Below, piece after piece: positions 50,171 through 59,500 of a stretch of DNA of 64,000 bases. Origin of the DNA: VRUE01 sp963702955 (lineage in GTDB: Bacteria > Actinomycetota > Thermoleophilia > Solirubrobacterales > 70-9). Under the pieces are notes generated by a model. It saw only the letters and a list, made by a program, of their open reading frames with translations. It had not been told where the DNA came from and did not search any database. Location of the stretch: contig OY969774.1 of NCBI GenBank assembly GCA_963702955.1, positions 2,514,059 to 2,578,058 of the forward strand. The letters run 5' to 3'. The position numbers and the translations under genes were made by a program. How positions within the stretch are numbered: position 1 is the first letter of the stretch; each line of letters begins with the position of its first letter.

Positions 50171-52908
50171 AGCGCCTCGCCGCGACCCTCGCCACGGCGG
50201 CCCTCGCCGCCCTCCTCCTCGCCCCCTGCGCCCAGGCGGCCTTCGGGCTCAACGGCTTTGACGTCAGCTTCGAAGAAGAAGACGGCAGCGCCGCCCTGCA
50301 GGCGGGCTCTCACCCCTACGCGCTCACCACCTCCTTCGGCATCAACTACACCGGCGCAGGCGACCAGGCCCTGCCCGACGGCGAACTGCGCGACCTGACG
50401 ATCGCCCAGGTCCCCGGCCTGGTCGGCGACGCCACCGCGATCCCCCGCTGCGCGACCGCGGACTTCCTCGACGTCCAGCCCGGCGCCCACTGCCCGGCCG
50501 ACACCCAGGTGGGCGAAGTCAAAGTCCTCTTCGGCACCCCCGACGGCAGCAACTACCTGCAAGAGCCCGTCTACAACATGCCGCCCCCGCCCGGCGTCCC
50601 CGCCCGCCTCGGCTTCAAAGGCCTCGGCCTGGTCCCGGTCTTCGTCGACGTGGCCCTGAGCCAATCCCCCCCCTACAACCTCCTCGCCCTCTCGCGCGAG
50701 ACCCGCCAGACGCTGAAGGTCTTCGGCGTCCGTCTCACCGTCTGGGGCGTCCCCGCCGACCACGGCACCGGCGCTCCCGAGCTGCCCTTCATCACCCTGC
50801 CGACCAGCTGCGAAGGCCCGCAGCTGACGAGCTATGAGGCGAGCTCGTGGAGCGGCGCGAAAGACTCCGGCGACGACGGGCCCTTCGACCCGCCGGCGCT
50901 GATTGGCTGCGGGCGCCTGGGCTTCGGCCCGACGATCTCCGCCCGGCCCTCCACCAGGGCCGCCGCCTCGGCCAGTGGCCTGGACTTCGGCCTCGACGTC
51001 GCCGACGAAGGGCTGAAGAACCCCAAAGAAGGGGCGACCGCGGCCTCCGACATCCGCAAAGCCGTCGTCACCCTGCCGCGGGGGATGACCGCCGACCCCT
51101 CCTTCGCCGAAGGCCTGGTGGGCTGCGGCGAAGAACAGTTCCAAAAGCGCGAGACCCTCGACTCCGCCCCCGGTGCGGGCTGCCCGGAAGCCTCCAAGAT
51201 CGGCACGATCGAAGTCGAAAGCCCGCTGATCGAAGAATCGCTCAAAGGGGACCTGTTCGTCGCCAAGCCCTACGAAAACCCGGCCGGCTCGCTGATCGCC
51301 CTCTACCTCGTCTTTCGCAACCCCGCCCTGGGGATCATCGTCAAGCAGGTCGCCAAGGTCGAACCGGACCCCAGTAGCGGCCAGCTCGTGACCACGGTCG
51401 AAGAAATCCCCCAGCTGCCCTTCTCCCACTTCCGCCTGCACTTCCGCGAAGGCGCCCGGGCGCCGCTGATCAGCCCGCCCGGCTGCGGGCGCTTCCAGGT
51501 CGCCGCCGAGCTCTATCCCTGGTCGGGCGGGGCGCCGGTGGAATCGACCTCGGCCTTCGAAATCGTCTCCGGCCCCGACAACTCCCCCTGCCCGCAGGGC
51601 GCCCCCTTCCACCCCGGCTTCGAAGCGGGCACGATCAACAACGCCGCCGGCTCCTACAGCCCCTTCGACATGCGCCTGACCCGCAAAGACGGCGAACAGG
51701 ACATGGGCAGATTCAGCTTCGTCCTGCCCCCCGGCGTGGTCCCCAAGCTGGCCGGCGTCCCTTACTGCCCCGAGGCGGCGATCGCCCTCGCCAAGAGCCG
51801 CACCGGCCCCCACGGGGGACAGGAAGAGCTCGGGCGCCCCGCCTGCCCGGCGGCCTCCCAGATCGGCCGCACGGTGGCGGGCGCGGGAGTCGGCTCGGCG
51901 CTCACCTACGTGCCCGGCAAGCTCTACCTCGCCGGCCCCTACCACGGCGATCCGATCAGCGCCGTGGCGATCACCCCGGCCCTGGCCGGCCCCTTCGACG
52001 CCGGCACCGTGGTCGTGCGCGAGGCGCTGCGCCTCAACCCGCTCACCCACGTCGGCGAAGTCGACGGCTCCGCCTCGGACCCGATCCCCCACATCCTCAA
52101 GGGCATCCCCTTGAACCTGCGCGACCTGCGGGTCTATGCGGACCGGCCCGAATTCACCCTCAACGCGACCTCCTGCGAGCCCTTCCAGGCCCAAGCGACG
52201 ATCTGGGGCGAGGGCACCGCGCTGGCCCCCGCCCCCGAGACCCCGGTCGGGCTCTCGGCCCGCTACCAGGCGGCCGACTGCCAGGCGCTCGGCTTCTCGC
52301 CGAAGCTGGCGATCAAGCTGCGGGGCGGCACCCGCCGCGGTCGCTTCCCGGCCCTGAAGGCGCTCGTCACCCCCCGCCCCGGCGATGCCAACTTCGCAAA
52401 GGCGGTGGTCACCCTGCCGAACTCCGCCTTCCTCGAACAGGGCCACTTCGCCACGATCTGCACCCGCGTGCAGTTCGCCGCCGGGGCGGGCGAGGGAGCC
52501 GGGTGCCCGGCGGCCTCCGCCTACGGCCACGCCCGCGCCTTCACCCCGCTGCTGGCCGAACCGCTCGAAGGCCCGGTCTTCCTGCGCTCCTCCGACCACA
52601 ACCTGCCCGACCTGGTGGTCGCCCTGCACGGCCTCGTCAACATCGACCTCGCCGCCCGCATCGACTCGATCCACGGCGGCATCCGCACCAGCTTCACCGG
52701 CCTGCCCGACGCCCCGGTCTCCCGCTTCGTCCTCGAAATGCAGGGGGGCAAGAAGGGCCTGTTCGTCAACTCGACGAACATCTGCCGCGGCACCCACAGG
52801 GCCGAGGCCAACCTGAGCGGGCAAAACGGCCGCCTCGAGCGGACCCGCCCGCCGGTGCGGGCGCAGGGCTGCGGCAAGGGGCGCCGCGGGCGGCGGAAGG
52901 GCCGCTGA
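50167..52908 (+). CDS. Gene C1: modular secreted protein of unknown function
   Basis: 913 residues, GTG start overlapping the B1 stop (GTGA). Signal peptide MKRLAATLATAALAALLLAP. The mature protein has about four repeated modules of roughly 220 residues. Each has a conserved Cys-Pro signature (AHCPADTQVG near 105, GCPEASKIG near 340, ACPAASQIG near 560, GCPAASAYG near 780), usually preceded by an LPxG/LPNS strand and followed by a G-x-L/V-F/Y-L-A strand. The C-terminus is a basic GRRGRRKGR-type tail, like B1. Probably a partner of B1 at the surface. I know this type only as an uncharacterised family. Confidence 0.8.
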   Translation: MKRLAATLATAALAALLLAPCAQAAFGLNGFDVSFEEEDGSAALQAGSHPYALTTSFGINYTGAGDQALPDGELRDLTIAQVPGLVGDATAIPRCATADFLDVQPGAHCPADTQVGEVKVLFGTPDGSNYLQEPVYNMPPPPGVPARLGFKGLGLVPVFVDVALSQSPPYNLLALSRETRQTLKVFGVRLTVWGVPADHGTGAPELPFITLPTSCEGPQLTSYEASSWSGAKDSGDDGPFDPPALIGCGRLGFGPTISARPSTRAAASASGLDFGLDVADEGLKNPKEGATAASDIRKAVVTLPRGMTADPSFAEGLVGCGEEQFQKRETLDSAPGAGCPEASKIGTIEVESPLIEESLKGDLFVAKPYENPAGSLIALYLVFRNPALGIIVKQVAKVEPDPSSGQLVTTVEEIPQLPFSHFRLHFREGARAPLISPPGCGRFQVAAELYPWSGGAPVESTSAFEIVSGPDNSPCPQGAPFHPGFEAGTINNAAGSYSPFDMRLTRKDGEQDMGRFSFVLPPGVVPKLAGVPYCPEAAIALAKSRTGPHGGQEELGRPACPAASQIGRTVAGAGVGSALTYVPGKLYLAGPYHGDPISAVAITPALAGPFDAGTVVVREALRLNPLTHVGEVDGSASDPIPHILKGIPLNLRDLRVYADRPEFTLNATSCEPFQAQATIWGEGTALAPAPETPVGLSARYQAADCQALGFSPKLAIKLRGGTRRGRFPALKALVTPRPGDANFAKAVVTLPNSAFLEQGHFATICTRVQFAAGAGEGAGCPAASAYGHARAFTPLLAEPLEGPVFLRSSDHNLPDLVVALHGLVNIDLAARIDSIHGGIRTSFTGLPDAPVSRFVLEMQGGKKGLFVNSTNICRGTHRAEANLSGQNGRLERTRPPVRAQGCGKGRRGRRKGR

Positions 52909-52936
52909 GCGGAGATCCTCCGAGCAGCCTGCCGCC

Positions 52937-55390
52937 GTGGAGGGTCGAGACTTTGCGATCGAGCGCCTCAGGGCCCAGATGGCCCGCGGCGAAGTGGTCC
53001 TCTTCACCGGCGCGGGCTTCTCGGCCGGGGCGAGGAACGCCGCCGGGGAGCCGGTCCCGCAGGGCTCGGAGCTGAAGCGCGCGATCTGGGGCCTGATCGA
53101 GCCCGGCGAGGAGCCCGACCTGGGCTCGACGCTCGCCGATACCTACGCCGTTGCCCTGGCGCAGGGCAGAGGCCGGCTCAGCGAGCTGCTCAAAGACCGC
53201 CTCACCGTCGCCCCCGAGAGCCTGAGCGAGACCCACGAGACCTGGCTCTCGCTGCCCTGGCGCCGCTCCTACACCCTCAACATCGACGATCTCGAGGCCG
53301 CCGCGTCGCGGCGCTTTGACCTGCCCAACCGGATCGTCCCCCACTCGGGGCTGAAGCTCCACCTGCCCGACACCGCCGGCGGCGACCTCCTCTACACCCA
53401 TCTCAACGGGACGCTGGACGACGTCCCCGACGTCACCTTCGCCGACCCCCAGTACGGGCAGCGCCACCTGCAGGAGAACCCCCTGTATGAACAGCTGGCC
53501 GCGGACCTGCTCTCCTACTCGGTCGTCTTCGTCGGGACCGAGATCCGCGAGTCGCTCTTTTGGCAATACATCGCCATGCGCGACTCTCGCGGCACCCGCG
53601 GGGTGAAGGAGATGCGCCCCGCCTCCTTCCTGGTGACGCCGGAGCTGCCCGGGGATCGCCGGCGGATGCTCGCCACGTTCAACATCCGCTGGGTCCCGGC
53701 CACGGTGGGCGAGTTCGCCGCCGAGGTGCTCGCCGAGCTCGAGGACGCCTCGCGCAGGGGGCACGCGGTCAGGCGCACGGCGGCCTCGAAGGGTCGCGGG
53801 GTCGATCTCCCCCTGGTGGCGGACCTGGCGAGCCTGCCCAGCGCCTCTCCCTCCGAATACCTGATGGGCGCCGCGCCCTCCTGGGAGGACATCCGCTCGG
53901 GCCGGGCGGTGGAGCGGGAGTTCGAGCGAGAGATCGACGCCTCGGGGTTCGAGGGCTGCGTGGTGATCGCCGGGACCGCCGGCGCCGGCACCTCGACCAC
54001 GCTCAAACGGCTCGCGCTCCGCCTCATGGCCGAGGGCGCAGACGTCCACTGGGTCGGCGCCAACCACGACTTCGACGCCCACGAGCTCTCGCGCGCGCTG
54101 GCCCAGCGCAGCGAGGACATCGTCCTCTTCGTCGATGACGCCGACACCTTCGGCCGCTCGCTGCGAGACCTCGTCAAGGACCTCCGCGGCGCCATGCCGC
54201 ACGTCACCTTGGTCCTCGGGATGCGGGCGGCCAGGCTCGACCCGATCCTCGGGCAGGACATGGGGGACGGGCTCTTTCGGGAAATCAACGTCCCGCTGCT
54301 GGAAGACAGCGACATCGAGGGGCTGCTCGCCACCCTCGATCGCGACAACAAACTCGGCGCCCTGAAGCCCCTGCGCCACAAGGACCGGGTGGAGCGGATC
54401 AGGAAGGAGTGCAGCCGGGAGCTGCTGGTGGCGATGATCGAGGCGACCTCCGGAGAGCAGTTCGAGCTGAAGGTCGCCGAAGAGTTCGGCAGCCTCGAAT
54501 CCGAGCAGAGGCTGATCTACGCCGTCGTCGCGATCGCCACCGAGCTTCGCTTCGGCCTGACCCGAGACGAGGTGCTGATCGCCGCCGGGGACGTCAGCAA
54601 CACCGGCCTTTTCGCCCTCGACAGGCTGCTCGCCCGGCGGTTGCTGCTCGACAGGGGCGGGCAGGGCATCCAGGTGCGCCACCGGCGGCTGGCCGAAGTC
54701 GTGGTCGACGAGATGCGCCGCGGCGGGCAGACGCTCGAGCCCTACCGGGGGCTCGCCCGCACGATGGCGATGCGCGCCCGCCCGGGAGACCGGCGCTCGC
54801 GGGAGGCAAAGCTCCTGACCGCGCTGATCGCGCACGGGCGCATCGGCAAGACCTTCACGGTCAACGAAGCCCGCTCGATCTACGACTCGCTGGAGGAGCT
54901 GCTGCGCGAGTCCTACCACTACTGGCTCCAGCGCGGCGCCTTCGAGGTCCAAAACGGCAACATCCGCCACGCCGGGATCTTCCTCCAGCAGGCGCGAGCG
55001 GGGGAGCGGCACGACTACCGCGTCGACACCGAGTGGGCCTACTACCTGCTCAAATCCGCCTACCTCGACCCCGAGGCGACCGGCGCCCCGCAGAAGGTCG
55101 CCGAAGCCAAGGAGATCCTCCTCGACCAGATCGACCAGCGAGGGGCTCGCGACGTGCACGTCTGGCACGTCTACGGCAGCCAGATCCTCGCCTGGACGCG
55201 GCGCGCGCAGCTGTCCCCCGACGAGCGCGCGGAGGAGCTCGAGTTCGCCAAGGGCCAGATGGAAGCCGCGTGCAGGTCCCATCCCTACGCGCGCGACCTG
55301 CGCCGGCTGCACGAGGAGATCGAGCGCGAGTGGATGATGACCAGGGTGCCGTCGAGCGGGAAGTGGACGCCGAAGCCCTCCGGGCGATGA
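52937..55390 (+). CDS. Gene D1: SIR2 domain plus P-loop (STAND-like) protein
   Basis: 817 residues, GTG start 28 bp after C1, so probably one operon. Residues about 15-270 are a SIR2-like domain: LFTGAGFSAGA (23-32), TLNIDD (113-118) and YTHLNGTLDD with His155 as probable catalytic residue. A P-loop NTPase follows: GTAGAGTS at 346-353 as Walker A, where the usual Lys is Thr, and IVLFVDDAD (396-404) as Walker B. A long helical C-terminal region resembles a repeat sensor. SIR2-STAND proteins are known anti-phage NADases. No signal peptide, so it is cytoplasmic, unlike B and C. Confidence 0.85.
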   Translation: MEGRDFAIERLRAQMARGEVVLFTGAGFSAGARNAAGEPVPQGSELKRAIWGLIEPGEEPDLGSTLADTYAVALAQGRGRLSELLKDRLTVAPESLSETHETWLSLPWRRSYTLNIDDLEAAASRRFDLPNRIVPHSGLKLHLPDTAGGDLLYTHLNGTLDDVPDVTFADPQYGQRHLQENPLYEQLAADLLSYSVVFVGTEIRESLFWQYIAMRDSRGTRGVKEMRPASFLVTPELPGDRRRMLATFNIRWVPATVGEFAAEVLAELEDASRRGHAVRRTAASKGRGVDLPLVADLASLPSASPSEYLMGAAPSWEDIRSGRAVEREFEREIDASGFEGCVVIAGTAGAGTSTTLKRLALRLMAEGADVHWVGANHDFDAHELSRALAQRSEDIVLFVDDADTFGRSLRDLVKDLRGAMPHVTLVLGMRAARLDPILGQDMGDGLFREINVPLLEDSDIEGLLATLDRDNKLGALKPLRHKDRVERIRKECSRELLVAMIEATSGEQFELKVAEEFGSLESEQRLIYAVVAIATELRFGLTRDEVLIAAGDVSNTGLFALDRLLARRLLLDRGGQGIQVRHRRLAEVVVDEMRRGGQTLEPYRGLARTMAMRARPGDRRSREAKLLTALIAHGRIGKTFTVNEARSIYDSLEELLRESYHYWLQRGAFEVQNGNIRHAGIFLQQARAGERHDYRVDTEWAYYLLKSAYLDPEATGAPQKVAEAKEILLDQIDQRGARDVHVWHVYGSQILAWTRRAQLSPDERAEELEFAKGQMEAACRSHPYARDLRRLHEEIEREWMMTRVPSSGKWTPKPSGR

Positions 55391-55504
55391 TTTCGGTAGT
55401 GCGCGAATCCGCGCGCGCGGGGAACCATCACACGGCAGATGCAGGCGGAAAGCGAGGCTGGAAGGCCGCGGGTCATCAGCTCCCGTCTAAATACTTAAGA
55501 TATC

Positions 55505-55533
55505 TTGACTTTCGGCCCGCGAGCGGCTATGCA
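55505..55533 (+). promoter_or_regulatory. Sigma-70 type promoter of gene A2
   Basis: TTGACT and TATGCA are separated by 17 nt, the same geometry as the promoter of A1, with a different spacer. It lies about 115 bp after the D1 stop and about 78 bp before the A2 start. Confidence 0.7.
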
Positions 55534-55562
55534 TCTCCTTGCGTTCCCAAATGGATACGCCT

Positions 55563-55585
55563 GCCGCGTGCGATTTGGTCGCGGC
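55563..55585 (+). promoter_or_regulatory. 5'-UTR hairpin of gene A2
   Basis: GCCGCG pairs with CGCGGC around an 11-nt loop at the same distance from the start as the hairpin in A1, although most of the sequence differs. A shared CGATCGAAAGGA-like ribosome-site region follows. Confidence 0.45.
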
Positions 55586-55610
55586 GGCAAACGATCGAAA
55601 GGATGCAGAG

Positions 55611-56364
55611 ATGATTCGCAATCTGAAAACCCTCGGGCTCGCCCTGGTGGCGGTCTGCGCACTGGCGGCGATGGCAGCCTCCGCAGCACATGCGGCTGGT
55701 GCGCCCGACTTCACGATCCCGTCGAACGAATATAAAGGCTCGAAAATCAAAGCGACAACAGACCCGGAATCTGGAAAACAGGTGTTCACCTCGCAGGGTG
55801 TGTTTAAAGTGCGCTGCAACGATCCCGGCGGCGAAGGCACGCTGGCCGCCCGCAGCAACGAACTGACAGCGACAAACCTGTCGTTCACGGGCGAATGCAC
55901 GGCGGCCAGTGTGTTCCCCGTCACAGTCAACACCAACAGCTGTCACTTCCTCTTCACAGTCGAAGAAACAGTGACCGCGACGGAATCTAAAGGCAAAGTG
56001 CACCTCAAATGCACAGAAGAACCGAATAGCATTACAATCACAGTCTACAAAGCCGGTGCGGAAACAGTGGAAGGAAAACACCATGGACGCAGACCGGCGC
56101 TGCATCATCCACATCCCCGACGAACAGACATTCAGCGGGATCACCTACAAAAACATCGAAACAGCGGGTGGCCTGATGCACGTGACAGTTAGCGCCAACG
56201 TGCAGAAACAGATCCACTCCACCGACACACCCGTGAACGGCGGCATTCCGGGCTGCGAAAAAGAAACGACGACAACCGAAGACAGCTTCGAAGGCAGCTT
56301 CATCGCCTCGGCTGAAAACGAAAAAGGCAAAGCGATCAACGTCACAATCGAAGACACACCGTAA
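55611..56364 (+). pseudogene. Gene A2: secreted protein, frameshifted copy of A1
   Basis: The signal peptide (MIRNLKTLGLALVAVCALAA...HAAGA) and first 157 residues are homologous to A1, with many differences. At 56083 one extra A (CACCATGG instead of CACCTGG) shifts the frame: translation then ends at 56192 with an unrelated tail instead of at 56364. From the insertion onward the DNA is identical to A1. The insertion also creates an ATG (56083-56085) in the original frame, but without a ribosome site. The product is probably non-functional unless this is a sequencing error. Confidence 0.8.
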
Positions 56365-56415
56365 TCGCATTTGGACGTCTCCATCCGGGTCCGGCGAGGC
56401 TCTGGTGAAGACGAG

Positions 56416-56451
56416 CGACCCGGGGGCGGCGCCACAGGCGCCCCCGGGTCG
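56416..56451 (+). terminator. Hairpin terminator after gene A2
   Basis: Identical to the hairpin after A1: 13-nt perfect arms and 10-nt loop, in the identical intergenic region. Confidence 0.65.
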
Positions 56452-56490
56452 CCCCCGTTGTGGGATCGCTCGGTAGTTCAGGGCAAATCC

Positions 56491-56520
56491 TTGACAAGTA
56501 TCAATACATACCGATAGAGT
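56491..56520 (+). promoter_or_regulatory. Probable promoter of the B2-C2-D2 operon
   Basis: Identical to the B1 promoter: TTGACA, 18-nt AT-rich spacer with GTATCAATAC, TAGAGT. Confidence 0.55.
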
Positions 56521-56598
56521 TACGACAGTAAGCTCGGATGGGACCGAGCGTGGCTCGCCGGCAGGGAGGCGCGGCCGATACAGACGGAGGAGGGGGCC

Positions 56599-59500
56599 TT
56601 GTACAGCAGGAGAGCGGATGATCGCGTCGGGTTGGCGGCACGTTCGCTGTGCGTGGTGGGGGTGCTTGCGGTGGCGCTTGGGCTTTCCGCGACGCCGGCC
56701 AGCGCCTCGAAATCGCGCTCGCTCCTGGGCTCCTTCTGCGAACCGGCCGGCATCGGCACGCCACCCTGCTCCCCCGCCTTCGGCAGTCCCGACGCGCTTG
56801 CGGTCGACGGAGCCGGCGGTGACGTGCTGGTGGTCGACCAGGCCGGCGGTGGGGCGCGGATCAGCCGCTACAAGCCAAACGGCGAAGCGGACCCCTTTTC
56901 GGCTCTGGGCACGAACTCGATCGACGGCAAGGGGCCGGGCGGGGACGAAACGCCGCAGAACGGCCTCAGCTTCAAGGAAGGGGCCGAAATCGAGCTGGCA
57001 GTCAACAGCTCCGGCGGCGCCACCGAGGGCGATATCTACATCACCCAGGTCGGCCAGCACCTGATCGACATCTTCGCCGGCAACGGCAACTACCTGGGTC
57101 AGCTGACCAAATACAAGAAAGGGCCTAAAGCCGAAGGAGCCGAAGAACCCCTCGGGGAAGCCTGCGGCGTCGCCGTCGACTCCAGCGGCGCCGTGTACGT
57201 CGGCGACTACGACAACGGCGTCCACAAGTACGTCCCATCGAGCGCCCCGGCGACGAACGCCGACAGCAAGGCCAACTTCACCACGGTTCAGCACCCATGC
57301 GCGCTGGCCGCCGGCGCCGGCCCCAGCGCCGGCTCGATCTTCGCGGTCAAATACGTCGGCCCCGTCTACAAGCTCGACAGCTCAAGCGGCGCGATCGCCT
57401 ACGGGGAAGAGCCGATCCTCGAAGGCAACAACACGACGATGTGGAACAAGACGGTCGCGGTCGACGGGGAAAGCGGCGACGTCCTCGTTGCTCAGAACAA
57501 GCAGGTGATCGAGCTGAACGCCTCCCGCTCGACCGGAGCCGGCCGGATCGGCCCCCCGACGGAAGTCCCGGCGACGGTCGAAGGGATCGGCGCCGAAGCG
57601 GGCGGGAAGCTCTACGTCGCGCAGGCCTCGAACCCCAACCTCGCCGTCTTCGGAGCGCCCGAACGCGAAGCGCCGGTGATCGAAGCCGAGTGGACGGTCA
57701 GCGCGAGCTTCGAAGAAGCGACGGTGAAGGCGCGGTTCGGCCTCGAAGAAGAAGAAACCACCTACCACGTCGAGTATCTGAGCCAGGCCGAATTCGAAGC
57801 CAACGGCGACAGCTTCGCCGGCCCGCACAGCCCGACCGACGTTCCGGTCCCCGACGCCGGCGTCGGCACGGCCGAAACGGTCACCGTCTCGTTGAGCGGC
57901 CTCAGCTCCGGCACCACCTATCGCTGGCGGTTCGTCGCGAGCAACCCGGCGGGCACCACGGAAGGCCCCGACCGCACCCTGGCGACGCACTCGCGGGCAG
58001 GCGGCGGCGCCTGTCCCAACCAGTCCCTGCGCGAAGGCCCGGGCGCTCAGCTGCCCGACTGCCGGGGCTATGAGATGGTCAGCCCGGTAGACAAAAACGG
58101 CGGCGACGTCGACGCCTTCTACTACGAAGGCTTCTTTGGAGTAGGCGGTCTCGATGGCTACGAGGGGATCGACCAGGCGACCCCGGGCGGGGCCAAGCTC
58201 ACCTACACCGCCTCGACCGCCTTCGGCAGCTCGCTCTCGAGCCCGCTGGTCTCCCAGTACCTGGCCGTCCGCCACCAGGGCGCGGGCGGGGCGGGGGAAT
58301 GGACGAGCGAAGGGATCTCGGCGCCGGAGCGCGGCGGCAACATCACCGGGCCCGATAGGAACGAGTACAAGGCCTTCTCGCCGGACCTGGGGACCGCCTG
58401 GCTGGAGCCCGAAGCGGGCAATCCGCTGGCCCCGTGCGCGACCGAAGGCTACATAAACCTCTACCGGGTCACCCTGAGCAGCCCCGCCACCTACACGGCG
58501 ACCTGCAGCTCGGACGCCGAACCGCCGGAATGCGTGGCGGAGCCGAAACCGCCTGAAGCCTGCCACCTCTTCCCGCAGATCCAGGGCTACTCGGCGGACC
58601 AGAGCCAGGCGGTGTTCCGCGTCGACGACCCCCTCCCCACCGCGCCGGGGTCGCCCGAAGCGGCGCCGCTGGGGCGCAACGCCAGCGGCTTCCAGGTCTA
58701 TGAGTGGGACGAAGAAGGGGGGCTGCGGCTGGTCAGCGTGCTGCCCGACGGCGGCGCCTACCAGGCGATCTCCTCGGCGGGGAGCGAAAGCGAAGGCGGC
58801 CAGGCCCCGCGCGTCGCCGCCGCGGGCAACTTCGACACGGTCGAGCACGCGCTGTCTGCCGACGGGAGCCGCGTCTACTGGAGCACCATGAGCTCCTCGA
58901 CCGAATCCTCGCCCGCGGCGCCGCCGGGCCCCGGCCGGATCTTCATCCGCCTCAACGCCGATAAGCCCCAGAGCGCCTTCGCGGCGCCGGGCGGCGCGGC
59001 GAGCGGCGCCGCGGGGAGTAACGGCGGCGGGCTGAGCGCGGGCTCGACGGCGGTGACCAAACTGATCGCCGCGGCGGGCACGGCGACCCTGAGCAACGGC
59101 TCAAACGAACTGAGCGCGCTGGTGACCACGGTCGGGGAGTTCGTCGCCGGGCAGCCGATCGAAGGGAACGGGATCCCGGCGGGGACGACGATCACGACGG
59201 CGAGCGCGACGACGCTGACGCTCTCGGCGGCGGCGACCAAATCGAAAGCCAAAGTGGAAATCTCCTCGAAAGGACCGCAGCCCTTCGCGGTCGGGCAGAG
59301 GATCGTCGGCGCCGGCATCCCCGCCCAGACGACGATCGCCGCGGTGGGGCCGGGCACGCTGACGCTCTCGGCGGCGGCGACGAAGAGCACCCCGCTGGGG
59401 CTCAGCACGGCGCTCAGCGCCTTCAGCGAATGCAGCGAAGCCGAAGCGGCCTGCACGCTGCCGGTCTCAGAAGCGGTCTCCGAAGGGGCGGCCAAGTTCT

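Larger units (their letters stand above)
44992..55504. repeat. Tandem module, copy 1 (A1-B1-C1-D1)
   Basis: First unit of a direct tandem repeat with an offset of about 10.53 kb (10,532 bp through most of B, 10,535 bp after one extra codon in B2). The 5' part (promoter, UTR and first half of A) is homologous but diverged. From about 45552 to the equivalent of the window end (53465) the copies are nearly identical. Confidence 0.9.

Noticed and set aside
49906..53007. A 1033-codon open frame on the minus strand opposite genes B1/C1 (and its twin at 60441-63542)
   Set aside because: It is antisense to well-supported secreted proteins, is rich in Gly/Arg/Asp/Val from complementary GC-rich codons, and has no recognisable domain. 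It is a composition-driven shadow.
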